In this document: positions 53,024-62,580 of the stretch, in pieces
How positions within the stretch are numbered: position 1 is the stretch's first letter
How the letters are laid out: each line of letters begins with the position of its first letter
From: Ascidiaceihabitans sp039975415
GTDB taxonomy: Bacteria > Pseudomonadota > Alphaproteobacteria > Rhodobacterales > Rhodobacteraceae
Length of the DNA: 64,000 nucleotides
Direction: 5' to 3' (one strand)
NCBI RefSeq assembly: GCF_039975415.1
Contig: NZ_JBDWHD010000006.1
Position numbers and translations under genes: made by a program
Notes under the pieces: generated by a model
Seen by the model: the letters and a program-made list of their open reading frames with translations, nothing else
Told to the model about the DNA's origin: nothing
The model's database searches: none

Positions 53024-53239
53024 ATGCCAGATTTGAAAGATCAATTGATAGATTTTGACTTGGGTGACCGTACGGCAGACCGGTTTCAAACTTTGAGCAG
53101 ATGTGAGCTTGGTGAGCTGACATGTTCGTCGGGGGATACCGCAGGCATTGGCCTTGAAGTGATGCTTGACATGTGCGTGCACAATAGAGTGCCGGGCACA
53201 AATCTAACCGCAGAACACATGCGGGGGGCAGCATCATGA
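53024..53239 (+). CDS. small protein, first gene of the hemP operon
   Basis: A 71-residue acidic protein (MPDLKDQLIDFDLGDRTADRF) with three cysteines (two in CELGELTC, one in MCVHN). A good AAGGAC ribosome site precedes it. Its stop overlaps the hemP start (ATGA). No family recognised. Placement under the probable iron-controlled promoter suggests a heme or iron function. Confidence 0.6.
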   Translation: MPDLKDQLIDFDLGDRTADRFQTLSRCELGELTCSSGDTAGIGLEVMLDMCVHNRVPGTNLTAEHMRGAAS

Positions 53240-53403
53240 GCTTTCACCACCCCAAAGAGATGATGAACCCCTTGCCAGATACGCGGCCCACCTACGCCGC
53301 TGAGGATCTGACCAAAGGCAGTGACCAAGCCTATATTGTTTTGGGAACTCAGACATACACCCTGCGCATCACGCGTGCCGGTAAGTTGATTTTGACAAAA
53401 TGA
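53236..53403 (+). CDS. hemP: hemin uptake protein HemP
   Basis: A 55-residue protein ending in YIVLGTQTYTLRITRAGKLILTK, the HemP signature (L-x-x-Q-x-Y-x-L-R-x-T-x-x-G-K-L-I-L-T-K). In Alphaproteobacteria HemP/HmuP activates heme receptor genes or supports heme uptake. Both ends overlap neighbours by four bases (ATGA at 53236 and at 53400), so the three short genes are translated as one coupled unit. Confidence 0.9.
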   Translation: MSFHHPKEMMNPLPDTRPTYAAEDLTKGSDQAYIVLGTQTYTLRITRAGKLILTK

Positions 53404-53909
53404 AACATGTGCATGCCCCGCGCGGTGGAGCGCCTGTCGGATTCATCACGGAACTGGACGGGGTCGAAGCCGCTTCAGTCATCTATTTGCGCCTTTGGTC
53501 TGACGGCCCAAAGGGAAAGCATGCAGTTCGGCAAGACTTTGAAACGAGCCTCGGCAAAATGCATGGTCACAAAGCGCTGACTTCGTTTGAGGACTTATAT
53601 GGGTTATGTGCGCTGCATGGTCGCCGTCCGTTGATGCGTCATGCTGTAAATTGCAAATGCGTTGGTGCGGACGAAGCGTGCTTTGCCAATTTCATTGCAG
53701 CCGCTGCAACCGGGCAGCGCGAAGACGCCATGATGATAGCCACATTGCTTGTGCGCCCTGATTTTGCGCCAGTGATTACGGGCTTGGCACGAGATTTCGG
53801 GCTGACTTTGATGCGTATGAATGTTCAGGCGCCGCGAACGATGACCTCCGCTTCCAAAGGGCAACCGGGTTCGGGCCTGCAAGCGCAACACCCCGTCACG
53901 CTTCACTGA
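53400..53909 (+). CDS. uncharacterised protein coupled to hemP
   Basis: A 169-residue soluble protein. Notable is the cysteine motif HAVNCKCVGADEACFANF (C-x-C-x6-C), followed by AAAATGQREDAMMIATLLVRPD. From memory a similar protein accompanies hemP in other Rhodobacterales, but I know no function. A heme- or iron-linked role is inferred from coupling to hemP; cysteines and histidines could bind a cofactor. The last 20 residues look disordered. Confidence 0.72.
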   Translation: MKHVHAPRGGAPVGFITELDGVEAASVIYLRLWSDGPKGKHAVRQDFETSLGKMHGHKALTSFEDLYGLCALHGRRPLMRHAVNCKCVGADEACFANFIAAAATGQREDAMMIATLLVRPDFAPVITGLARDFGLTLMRMNVQAPRTMTSASKGQPGSGLQAQHPVTLH

Positions 53910-54051
53910 TATAAAAAGACCACTTCGGAAACGTGCGTTGCGCCCCTTCAGGTGCGCAGACATTGCCGATGTCTTTCAACCTCCTTCACCCCACCTAACA
54001 TCGCCCTGATGGGCTGTCAGGACGATGTTCTAAACCTGCAAAGAAAATACG

Positions 54052-55056
54052 ATGAAAACGACACTAATCTTCGTGACGGCCTCTGCCGCAACCTTGTCAT
54101 TGGCGACCTCGGTTTTGGCACAAGACACAGGGTTTGAATGGGAGGGCGAGATTGAAATTGGCGTGGACAGTACCGTCAGTGCGGATGATCCCGCGGCGGA
54201 GATCACCGACACCTATGTATCTGCGGAACTGGAATTCGAGGCGGCCATAACTGCACAGTTCAGCGTGTTTGGCGGGTTGACGCTGGAATCCGTTCTAGAT
54301 GCAACCGATGACCGGACATTTGATGATTTGGGGCTGTATTTCAGCACGTTGGGATTGCGGTACACATTTGATGACACTCAGATTTCTGTTGGTAAAATCG
54401 CGCCTGTTTTCGCCCGTGCCTGGGATGAGGCGCCCGGCTTTTATGGCACGACATTGGCTGAAGATTATGAACTGAGCGAAATGATTGGTGTGTCTCTTGA
54501 TACCGCGCTTGGAAGCGGAACATTGTCTTTGGCCGTATTCTACGCTGACGACACGGGCCTGTCGAACAGCATCGGAACCAAACGCGGACGCAACAGCACC
54601 GTAAATGGCGGGGTTGGAAACACGGGAAAGCTCAACAACTTCGCGGTGCAATATTCACAAGAATTTGGTGACACTTCGGCCTGGGTCGGTGCGCGTCATT
54701 TGTCTGCGGGCACGGGGGATGTGTCTGATGAAACAGGGGTCGTGGTTGGTGCATCACACAGCTTTTCAAGTGGCTGGGATGTTATCGGCGAAGTGTCCTA
54801 TTTTGACGGGGTCGACGGCACGGATGACAGTGCGACCTATGTAACTGCGGGGGCGGCTTACGGTCTTGAAGACTGGACATTTTCCGCCGCAGCGACAGTT
54901 GTGAACCATTCCAACGCATCCAATGACAGCCTGATCACACTGGGTGTTGACCGTGCGCTGACAGAGACAATCGAAGTCGGGTTTGGTGTCGCGCGCTTTG
55001 ACGTGGGGGGCGAAAAATCAACCTCGGTAGGGCTATCCGCAGTCATGTCTTTTTGA
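54052..55056 (+). CDS. outer-membrane beta-barrel (porin-like) protein
   Basis: A 334-residue protein with a signal peptide (1-23, ending SVLA), no cysteine, Asp/Gly/Thr-rich composition with alternating hydrophobic strands, and a terminal aromatic residue (VGLSAVMSF), the classic C-terminal barrel signal. It is similar in style to Rhodobacterales porins (GFEWEGEIEIGVDSTV at the mature start). It begins 142 bases after the hemP partner gene and may be part of the iron response, though it may have its own promoter. Confidence 0.83.
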   Translation: MKTTLIFVTASAATLSLATSVLAQDTGFEWEGEIEIGVDSTVSADDPAAEITDTYVSAELEFEAAITAQFSVFGGLTLESVLDATDDRTFDDLGLYFSTLGLRYTFDDTQISVGKIAPVFARAWDEAPGFYGTTLAEDYELSEMIGVSLDTALGSGTLSLAVFYADDTGLSNSIGTKRGRNSTVNGGVGNTGKLNNFAVQYSQEFGDTSAWVGARHLSAGTGDVSDETGVVVGASHSFSSGWDVIGEVSYFDGVDGTDDSATYVTAGAAYGLEDWTFSAAATVVNHSNASNDSLITLGVDRALTETIEVGFGVARFDVGGEKSTSVGLSAVMSF

Positions 55057-55158
55057 ATACCCCCATCGGCCTGTGCCTTTTTCGTGGGTGCGGGCCAAGG
55101 GGTTGTGAACGCCTAGGATAACCTCCATCGTTGGTTTCAGAAAACGGGATCGGGTTGG

Positions 55159-56154
55159 ATGCACCATATGAAAATTGTAGTGGCAGGTGCGGGAAGTATC
55201 GGGTGTTTTGTTGGCGGTGCTTTGGTGCAGGCCGGTCATAAGGTCGCCTTTCTTGCCCGCCCTCGCATCGCAGATGCCGTGGCCAGTAACGGTCTGACGC
55301 TGACGGACTTTGCAGGGCTAAACACAACTTTACGCGATCTGGATTTTCAGACTGACCCAAGTGTTTTGGCAGACGCAGACGTTGTTTTGGTTACGGTGAA
55401 GTCTGCTGCAACCGAAAGCATGGCGCAATTGATCGCGCAACACGCACCAAAGGCTGCGGTGTTTAGTTTGCAAAACGGGGTGACAAATGTCGCGGCTTTG
55501 CGAAAGCATCTGCCAAGGCAAAAGGTTTTCGCGACGATGGTGCCATTCAATGTCGTTCCTGCAGGTGAAGCTGCATTCCACCGCGGGACTTCGGGCGATA
55601 TTCTGGTGCAGTCAGGGTCGGATCACGCGCTGTCCTCGGCGCATTTGGTTTGGCAATCCGTCGATAACATCGAGGCCGTGCAATGGGGCAAGTTGTTGAT
55701 CAATCTGGGCAATGCGATAAACGCTTTGTCTGATTTGCCCCTGTTGGACATGCTGCACATGCGGGCGTGGCGCCGCTTGATGGCAGACCAGATGGCCGAG
55801 GCTTTGCGCGTGCTGAAAGCGCAGGGGATCACGCCGGCCAAGACAACTGCCGCCCCCGTGAAACTGCTGCCACATATTTTGCGATTGCCCAGCCCGCTGT
55901 TCAAGAAAATTGCGGCGCAAATGTTAACAATAGACCCCAAAGCACGGTCATCTATGTGGGATGATCTGACACAGCGACGCAAAACGGAAATTGATGCGTT
56001 GCAAGGTTTGATCGTCGAGATGGGGCAACGCGCGGGCATTGCGACGCCGATCAACGCAGCCTTGCAGGTGCTGATCAAAGACGCGGAAGCTGAAGGTGCT
56101 GGCCCTCCCGGTCTTTTGGCGCAAAGCATACGCGCACGTATCGCGTCCCCTTGA
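55159..56154 (+). CDS. panE: 2-dehydropantoate 2-reductase
   Basis: A 331-residue ketopantoate reductase. The N-terminal NADP-binding motif is KIVVAGAGSIGCFVGGAL, followed by VLVTVKSAATES and the LQNGVTN loop. The catalytic Lys region is AVQWGKLLINLGNAINAL, and the C-terminal helix has SSMWDDLTQRRKTEIDALQG. It reduces ketopantoate to pantoate for coenzyme A. Starts at 55159 (MHHMKI) or 55168. Followed by gnd after 48 bases. Confidence 0.93.
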   Translation: MHHMKIVVAGAGSIGCFVGGALVQAGHKVAFLARPRIADAVASNGLTLTDFAGLNTTLRDLDFQTDPSVLADADVVLVTVKSAATESMAQLIAQHAPKAAVFSLQNGVTNVAALRKHLPRQKVFATMVPFNVVPAGEAAFHRGTSGDILVQSGSDHALSSAHLVWQSVDNIEAVQWGKLLINLGNAINALSDLPLLDMLHMRAWRRLMADQMAEALRVLKAQGITPAKTTAAPVKLLPHILRLPSPLFKKIAAQMLTIDPKARSSMWDDLTQRRKTEIDALQGLIVEMGQRAGIATPINAALQVLIKDAEAEGAGPPGLLAQSIRARIASP

Positions 56155-56202
56155 ACCTTTAGACATGTCCTGTCACCGTGGGGCAAAGACAAAGGGCAAA
56201 AC

Positions 56203-57609
56203 ATGGCAAAAGCAGACATCGGCGTTTACGGATTGGGCACCATGGGCAGCGCTTTGGCGCTTAATCTAGCGGACAAAGGGTTCCAGGTCGCAGTGACCAA
56301 CCGGGAAACCGATTGGATCGAAAGCTTTGTCGCAGAAGCGCAGGATTTGCAGGGCAACCTTGTCGCCAAACACGATTTACGAGATTTTGTAGACGCCATT
56401 CAAACCCCACGCACAATCTTGTTTATGATCCCGTCCGGCGCACCTATGGATGCGATGATTGAAACAATTTCGCCGCTGTTAAGCGAAGGTGACACGATCA
56501 TTGATGGCGGAAATGCCGATTTCAATGAAACCATACGACGCTCCAAGAACTTTGCCGGAACCGGATTGCATTTTGTCGGGATGGGCGTGTCGGGGGGCGA
56601 AAAAGGTGCGCGTTTTGGACCTTCAATGATGGTCGGCGGGACGGACCATTCATGGGCGCAATTGCGGCCGATGGCTGAAGCGATTGCTGCTAAATTTGAA
56701 GGGAATCCCTGTGTTGCGCATTTGGGTCCGGACGGTGCAGGGCATTTTGTGAAAACTGTGCACAACGGCATCGAATACGCAGATATGCAAATGATTGCAG
56801 AGATTTACGGCATGTTACGCGATCAAGGGGGGCAAGATGCAGCGGCCATTGGTGCTGTCTTCGGGGATTGGAACACCGGCCCGTTGCAGTCCTATCTGAT
56901 AGAGGCCTCATCAGCGGCGTTGCGCGCCGTAGATGAGAAGACCAAGCAGCCGGTCGTGGATGTCATTCTGGACAAGGCCGGATCAAAAGGCACCGGACGC
57001 TGGACGCTGATTGAGGCGCTGAAACTTGGGCAATCGGCGTCTACAATCGAAGCTGCAATGGGCGCACGATCCTGGTCCTCTGAAAAGGAAATGCGCACCG
57101 AGGCAGAGGCGCTTTTGGCTGAAACGACGCAAGCTGCATCTGTACCAAGCCTGTCCGATTTGCATGACGCGATGCAGGCAGGTCGCATCTTGGGGCATGC
57201 GCAAGGCTTCAGAGTTCTGCAAGCTGCATCCGACGCATTTGAATGGGCGTTGGACATGTCGAAGATCGCGGAAATCTGGCGTGCCGGTTGCATTATACGG
57301 TCGGCTTTGCTGGACCAGCTTATGGATGCCTTTCAAAGCGGCTTGCCCCATGGGCATCTGATTTTGGCGCCAGCGATGCGCGAAACTTTGGCCAAAACCA
57401 TCCCTGCTTTGCGCCGTGTCGTGGCGGCTGCAGCGCTGTCGGGGCAGCCCATGCCCGCCCTGTCTGCGGCACTTGTCTGGTATGACACGATGGCTTTGGG
57501 GCGCGGAACGGCCAATATGATTCAGGCGCAACGGGACTTCTTTGGTCATCACGGATTTGCGCGTGTCGACGCGACGGGCAAGCACCACGGAGACTGGGGT
57601 GAAGCTTAA
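56203..57609 (+). CDS. gnd: 6-phosphogluconate dehydrogenase, decarboxylating
   Basis: A 468-residue enzyme of the long (dimeric, about 470-residue) Gnd class. It has the dinucleotide motif GVYGLGTMGSALALNLADKG, GMGVSGGEKGARFGPSMMVGG and the catalytic segment GHFVKTVHNGIEYADMQ. It oxidises 6-phosphogluconate to ribulose-5-phosphate with NADP. Presence suggests a complete oxidative pentose-phosphate route beside the Entner-Doudoroff route common in this group. Likely co-transcribed with panE. Confidence 0.95.
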   Translation: MAKADIGVYGLGTMGSALALNLADKGFQVAVTNRETDWIESFVAEAQDLQGNLVAKHDLRDFVDAIQTPRTILFMIPSGAPMDAMIETISPLLSEGDTIIDGGNADFNETIRRSKNFAGTGLHFVGMGVSGGEKGARFGPSMMVGGTDHSWAQLRPMAEAIAAKFEGNPCVAHLGPDGAGHFVKTVHNGIEYADMQMIAEIYGMLRDQGGQDAAAIGAVFGDWNTGPLQSYLIEASSAALRAVDEKTKQPVVDVILDKAGSKGTGRWTLIEALKLGQSASTIEAAMGARSWSSEKEMRTEAEALLAETTQAASVPSLSDLHDAMQAGRILGHAQGFRVLQAASDAFEWALDMSKIAEIWRAGCIIRSALLDQLMDAFQSGLPHGHLILAPAMRETLAKTIPALRRVVAAAALSGQPMPALSAALVWYDTMALGRGTANMIQAQRDFFGHHGFARVDATGKHHGDWGEA

Positions 57610-57661
57610 AGTCCTATGAACGAACAGCCGAAAGAATGAACGAAAAGCAGCACTGCGCCGG

Positions 57662-60088
57662 CTACTTTTTTCGATTGGCCCGCAAGGTTGGGTCCGCTTG
57701 CGTCGGATCCTCAGGCCACGGGTGTTTCGGGTACTGCGCACGCATGTCCTTGCGCACATCGCTATAAGATCCTGCCCAGAACCCCGGCAAATCGGTTGTC
57801 ACTTGAATTGGGCGTTGGGCGGGGGACAAAAGCGTCACTTGCAACGGATGACCGCCGACAACCGGATGGCGGGTCACGCCAAAGACCTCTTGCAGCCGCA
57901 GCGAAATTTTTGGCTGGGCGTCTGAATAGTCAATTGGGATATTGCGATTCAGTGGTGTGGTGAATTGCCCGGGAACTGCCGCGTCCAAAGCTTGCGTTTG
58001 CCCCCAGTCCAGCCGTGCTTTCAGGGCAGGGGTGATGTCGAAGACTTTCCAGTCTGCGGTGGTTTTAATCCCGTTCAGATGGGGCAACAGCCAGTTCTCC
58101 AAGGTTTCCAACAGGTGATTTTCGCAAAAATCGGGGAAATCGGTCTCTACACGCTTCATCAATAAACAGCGTGCAATTAACCGTTTTGCTTTTGCGTTCG
58201 GGCGCAATCCCAACTGTTTGACACCGTCCAACATGGCCCGCGCAATGTCGTCGGGTGGCGCATCGCCCCATGCACGATCTTCAAGCACCAAAGCACCAAA
58301 CCGTTCTTGTTGCCGTGTCAGAACGCGGCCGTCTCTGCGCGACCAGAGGCAAGCGTTTTCCCAAGCAATCTGTTTGTGGAAAAGACGCCTAAGGTCATGA
58401 TCAGCCAGCGCAACGGCCTGGCGTATTTTTGCCTCACGCGGGTCGCCATCAAGATCGGTGGCCACAATCAAGCGGTGATTGCCCAAACCATCGCTCTCTG
58501 GAAAGATGGCACCTTTGCCGCCCGACAGGACAAAACGGGGCGCGTCGCCTTTGCGGCGCAGTCCGATGCGGTCTGGATAGGCCAATGCTGCCATTTCTCC
58601 CAAGGACATATCCGGTGCGGTTTTTGCATTTTTCTTAAGCCGTTTTGCTTCTTGTTTGACCCGTTCCAAGGCGCCGCGGTTGACAGCATTTCCAAACCTG
58701 TTCGGGTCGCGCAGGGCCTGCATCCGGTGCGTCAAATCGACAGAAACGCCGCGCAAAATATCACGTTCTGACAATAAAGCTGCAAGTTCAGCGGCTTGGA
58801 CGCCTGCGCGGACCAACATATGGGCCAAGCGAGGGTGCAATGGGAACTGCGCCAATGCACGGCCGTGATCGGTGATCCGCCCCTTGGTATCCAAAGCCTG
58901 AAGCATTTTCAAAACGGCCTGCGCCTCTTGAAAGCGCCCTTCGTGTGGGGGTGTTACAAAGGCCAGATCTTGCGGTTGCGCCCCCCACACGGCCAGTTCC
59001 AGCGCAAAGGCCGTTAAATCGCCTGCTTCAATTTCGGCGGGGGGGTATGCGGCCAAAGCCCCGTCTTCGCCCTTTGTCCAAACCTTGTAGCAGTCCCCAG
59101 GTTTTACACGCCCTGCACGGCCCGCGCGCTGTGCGGCTTCGGCGCGTGTGACGCGTTCGGTGACCAGTCTGGACATGCCGCTTGGCGGATCGAACCGGGC
59201 GCGACGTGACCGCCCACCGTCGACCACAACGGTGATGTCCGGGATGGTGAGTGACGTTTCCGCAATGGACGTGGCTAGGACGATTTTACGCCCCGTTGTG
59301 GCTGGTGCAATGGCGCGGCGCTGTGCGGTAAAATCCATCGCGCCGAACAATGGTGCGATCGTGCAGTCTGACGGCACTTGATCACCGAGTAAGCCGTTCA
59401 CACGTCGGATTTCACCTTCACCGGGTAAGAACACAAGGACGGACCCTTGGGTTTCGGACAAAGCCTGAAGCACTTGGCCCGCCACCGTGTCTTCAAATCG
59501 TTGGCGTGCGGGGGCAGGCCGGTCCATCCAGTGGGGGGTGACGTCAAATGATCGCCCTTCAGAGGTGACAATCGGTGCGTTCATCACCTGCGCTATGGGG
59601 TCTGCGTCAAGGGTCGCGGACATTGCCACCAGCAAAAGATCGTCGCGCAACGCACCTGCGACTTCAAGACACAAGGCCAATCCGAGATCGGCGTTCAGAG
59701 ATCGTTCGTGGAATTCATCGAAAATCACGGCCCCAATGCCGGGAAGGTCTGCAGTGTCTTGCAGCATGCGTGTCAGAATGCCTTCGGTGACAACTTCGAT
59801 GCGGGTGTCTGAGCCGACTTTCGCTTCGCCGCGTATGCGGTATCCGACGGTTTCACCCAGCTTTTCCCCAAGCGTATGTGCCATGCGTTCGGCTGCTGCG
59901 CGTGCGGCAAGGCGTCGGGGTTCAAGCATCAGGATTTTGCCCTGCGTCAGTTGCGCTTTGAGCATTGCCAAAGGAATGCGGGTTGTTTTGCCTGCCCCGG
60001 GCGGGGCCTGCAGCACAACCCGGCCTTGGCTGCGCAAGGCGTCTATGACCTCTGGCGTCACCGCATCAATGGGTAAGGTATGATCCAT
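57662..60088 (-). CDS. hrpB: ATP-dependent helicase HrpB
   Basis: An 808-residue DExH-box helicase. Walker A QAPPGAGKTTR (27-37), DEFH box (FDEFHERS), SATLDADP (motif III), TSIAETSLTIPD (motif V) and QRAGRAGRVKPG (motif VI). A C-terminal HrpB domain follows, with the LQEVFGVTRHPVV segment. It is the full length for the family (E. coli HrpB 809-824). Its cellular role is not established in bacteria. Start ATG 60088 (MDHTLPIDAV). Divergent from meaB (84-base gap). Confidence 0.93.
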   Translation of the reverse strand: MDHTLPIDAVTPEVIDALRSQGRVVLQAPPGAGKTTRIPLAMLKAQLTQGKILMLEPRRLAARAAAERMAHTLGEKLGETVGYRIRGEAKVGSDTRIEVVTEGILTRMLQDTADLPGIGAVIFDEFHERSLNADLGLALCLEVAGALRDDLLLVAMSATLDADPIAQVMNAPIVTSEGRSFDVTPHWMDRPAPARQRFEDTVAGQVLQALSETQGSVLVFLPGEGEIRRVNGLLGDQVPSDCTIAPLFGAMDFTAQRRAIAPATTGRKIVLATSIAETSLTIPDITVVVDGGRSRRARFDPPSGMSRLVTERVTRAEAAQRAGRAGRVKPGDCYKVWTKGEDGALAAYPPAEIEAGDLTAFALELAVWGAQPQDLAFVTPPHEGRFQEAQAVLKMLQALDTKGRITDHGRALAQFPLHPRLAHMLVRAGVQAAELAALLSERDILRGVSVDLTHRMQALRDPNRFGNAVNRGALERVKQEAKRLKKNAKTAPDMSLGEMAALAYPDRIGLRRKGDAPRFVLSGGKGAIFPESDGLGNHRLIVATDLDGDPREAKIRQAVALADHDLRRLFHKQIAWENACLWSRRDGRVLTRQQERFGALVLEDRAWGDAPPDDIARAMLDGVKQLGLRPNAKAKRLIARCLLMKRVETDFPDFCENHLLETLENWLLPHLNGIKTTADWKVFDITPALKARLDWGQTQALDAAVPGQFTTPLNRNIPIDYSDAQPKISLRLQEVFGVTRHPVVGGHPLQVTLLSPAQRPIQVTTDLPGFWAGSYSDVRKDMRAQYPKHPWPEDPTQADPTLRANRKK

Positions 60089-60172
60089 GTCTTCGCTTAT
60101 CGCCGATTGGGGCGCAGAGGCTAGACTTTTTGCGTGCCCTCGCCCAAAACCGTCGCAATTGAGGGGGTGCCT

Positions 60173-61147
60173 ATGGATATCGCAGATCTGGCGGAACGGA
60201 TTTCTAAGGGTGAACGTCGCGGGTTGGCGCGTGGTATCACGCTGGTCGAAAGTGCGCGGGCCGATCACCGTATCATGGCCACAGAATTATTGAGCCTGTT
60301 GCCACAAGAACGTCGTGCGTTGCGTATCGGATTGTCTGGCACTCCGGGGGTGGGTAAATCCACTTTCATCGAGAGTTTTGGCATGATGTTGACGGCGGCA
60401 GGCTTGCGTGTCGCCGTATTGGCCGTTGATCCGTCTTCCGCCCGTTCCGGTGGGTCGATCCTTGGTGACAAGACCCGCATGGACCGGTTAAGCCGCGATC
60501 CCCTTGCATTTATTCGCCCCTCTCCCAGTCAGACCCATTTGGGCGGTGTGGCCCGCCGTACCCGTGAGGCTGTAGCTTTGTGTGAGGGGGCGGGTTTTGA
60601 TGTGGTTTTGATCGAAACGGTTGGGGTCGGGCAATCCGAAACCGTTGTGGCGCAGATGTCGGATTTGTTCTTGTTGCTACTGGCCCCTGCGGGTGGTGAC
60701 GAATTGCAGGGCGTCAAACGCGGCATCATGGAGATGGCGGATCTGATTTTGGTCAACAAGGCTGATGGGGATTTGAAACCCGCGGCCATGCGCACCCGTG
60801 CCGATTACGCTGGCGCTTTGCGTTTGTTGCGCAAGCGTCCTCAGGATCCCGAGGGCTTCCCGCAAGCTATGACTGTTTCAGCACTGGAGGAAGCGGGCTT
60901 GCAAGACGCTTGGACCACCATGCAAGAGTTACATGATTGGCGCAAAGAGCATGGTCATTTCGACCGTGCCCGGTCCCTTCAAGCCCAGTACTGGTTCGAA
61001 CAGGATGTCCGTGCCGCTTTGTTGGCTCAGCTGGAGGCGCCTGTTGCCAAGGCTACCATGAAAGATCTGGGCCGCGCTGTGACCCAGGGCCGTATGGATC
61101 CGGCCGTGGCTGCGCAGCAAATGTTGCACATGTTGGGTCGTGGTTAA
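60173..61147 (+). CDS. meaB: MeaB/ArgK-type GTPase, B12-mutase chaperone
   Basis: A 324-residue G3E GTPase. Walker A GTPGVGKST (56-64), AVDPSSARSGGSILGDKTRM, ETVGVGQSE (switch) and LVNKADGD (NKxD). It loads and protects the cobalamin cofactor of acyl-CoA mutases, here the ethylmalonyl-CoA mutase at the left of the window or a methylmalonyl-CoA mutase elsewhere. ATG 60173 follows GAGGGGG. The in-frame GTG at 60134 is a weaker start. Confidence 0.94.
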   Translation: MDIADLAERISKGERRGLARGITLVESARADHRIMATELLSLLPQERRALRIGLSGTPGVGKSTFIESFGMMLTAAGLRVAVLAVDPSSARSGGSILGDKTRMDRLSRDPLAFIRPSPSQTHLGGVARRTREAVALCEGAGFDVVLIETVGVGQSETVVAQMSDLFLLLLAPAGGDELQGVKRGIMEMADLILVNKADGDLKPAAMRTRADYAGALRLLRKRPQDPEGFPQAMTVSALEEAGLQDAWTTMQELHDWRKEHGHFDRARSLQAQYWFEQDVRAALLAQLEAPVAKATMKDLGRAVTQGRMDPAVAAQQMLHMLGRG

Positions 61148-61160
61148 GAAGGCTTAGGGA

Positions 61161-61217
61161 TAAGGGGGCTCTGCCCCCGGCCTTTGGCCGCCCCCGAAGT
61201 ATTTGCCGCGAAAGGAA
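61161..61217 (-). repeat. GC-rich intergenic element, copy 4 (inverted)
   Basis: Read on the minus strand: CTTTCGCGGCAAATACTTCG, then GGGGGCGGCCAAAGGCCG and the hairpin GGGGGCAGAGCCCCC. It lies between the convergent meaB and DUF2855 genes. It is the same element as copy 2, in opposite orientation. Confidence 0.75.
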
Positions 61218-61220
61218 GGG

Positions 61221-62321
61221 TTAAGTGTGCAGTGACAGCACATGTCCTTTTGAGGGATCGATGTTACCGTTCAACATCTGCAAATATGTGTTTTGCACTG
61301 CTTGTGCGCCTGATCCGTTTTCGATCTGCATCCAATTTGCGGCAGCCCCGAAAAAGGCAGCTGAAGCCTTGCCCACTTTTTTCTGAAATCCAGCTGGCGT
61401 CCAATCTTTGATTCTGTCCTGTGCATAGGTTGGGGCGAAGAAAAATGCAGGCTTTGGCCCGCCTGCCAATCCATCCACAAAATTCGACGTGTTTTGCCAA
61501 TGTGTTAGCCCGACGCGGCACGAATTCATGAGGTTTGTGTCAAAGTGTCTGTGCACGTCGCGCAGTGTGTCGGCGTTGCCTGCCATATCCACAAACGCCG
61601 TTTTTTCCTGTGGTAGGCTGGCCACATCGTTGTAGGTTACGACTTTGTCGTAGATGCCCAAGTTTTGTGTAAAGGCGACATTGCGTGGGCTGGTCAGTCC
61701 GACAATCGTCAGCCCGCTTGGCTTTTCCCGAGCCATCAAAAACGCCATTCCCAACGCCGTTTTACTGGACGCGCTAGACAGCACCAGTTGTGTGGCGCCG
61801 AAACAGTCATTGGAGCGGTGGTAGTCATCCAGCAAGAACGACGTGGTAAACAAGGGGCGCAACAAGCTGATGATCCCCTCGTGTTGTGGCGCATATGCGG
61901 GGTCTGCGTCGGCGAAGCTGTATTGGTTGTAAATGGCCGCCATCGGTTGCCGGTGCCCTGCGGTGTCCAGCATTCCGAACTCCGTGACTTTTCCCGGGCG
62001 GATCATCAGGTGTGTGGACATGGGCAGGTAGCCATAGACCCGCTTGCCAACAGGAACCTGGGGGTGGGCCGATGCGACGACCTCGGCATAGCCCCATACG
62101 GGTACGCGCCCGTGGTCGGCGTTCGGGGTCGGGAAAAAGTACCAATACCCGATGCTTTCAGGCGCCACTGCGTATGTGATGTTATTGGCGGTGAGTGAAA
62201 AACAATCGACGCGCAGCAGGCATTCCCCGTCCTGAGGCGTGTCAGGGAACGTGACCGGCACCACCTGAGTTTCGCTGAGATCTTTGCGGTTGACGATGAG
62301 GTCCTGGCCGGCGATCGACAT
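61221..62321 (-). CDS. DUF2855-family protein
   Basis: A 366-residue cytoplasmic protein of the DUF2855 family. It has a medium-chain-dehydrogenase-like layout without zinc ligands: LLRVDCFSLTANNITYAV, VPVWGYAEVVAS, then a Rossmann-like part with LVLSSASSKTALGMAFLM. Function is unknown; NAD(P)-dependent reduction is a guess. ATG 62321 follows AAGGAC. The frame is open to 62393 but without a good start. Confidence 0.85.
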   Translation of the reverse strand: MSIAGQDLIVNRKDLSETQVVPVTFPDTPQDGECLLRVDCFSLTANNITYAVAPESIGYWYFFPTPNADHGRVPVWGYAEVVASAHPQVPVGKRVYGYLPMSTHLMIRPGKVTEFGMLDTAGHRQPMAAIYNQYSFADADPAYAPQHEGIISLLRPLFTTSFLLDDYHRSNDCFGATQLVLSSASSKTALGMAFLMAREKPSGLTIVGLTSPRNVAFTQNLGIYDKVVTYNDVASLPQEKTAFVDMAGNADTLRDVHRHFDTNLMNSCRVGLTHWQNTSNFVDGLAGGPKPAFFFAPTYAQDRIKDWTPAGFQKKVGKASAAFFGAAANWMQIENGSGAQAVQNTYLQMLNGNIDPSKGHVLSLHT

Positions 62322-62580
62322 GATTGTTGTCCTTGGTAAGGGGCGTTTTACATGGGTTGCGGCAGCTTGAACCGGGCCGGTCTGCATTGGCAAGACGCGC
62401 TGCCGCGTGACGTTGGGGCGAATGCAGTGTAAAACAAGGCTGGAAAGTGGGCGAACCTGCTTGACCCAAGCGGCGATTCCCCCTATTGCCGCCTAACGAA
62501 ATTATGAGGTGCAGCATAGGCGGCACCCTTTGTCGTTATGAAGACCGCTTCAAACACGACTTGAGCAAAAGGATGATCCC

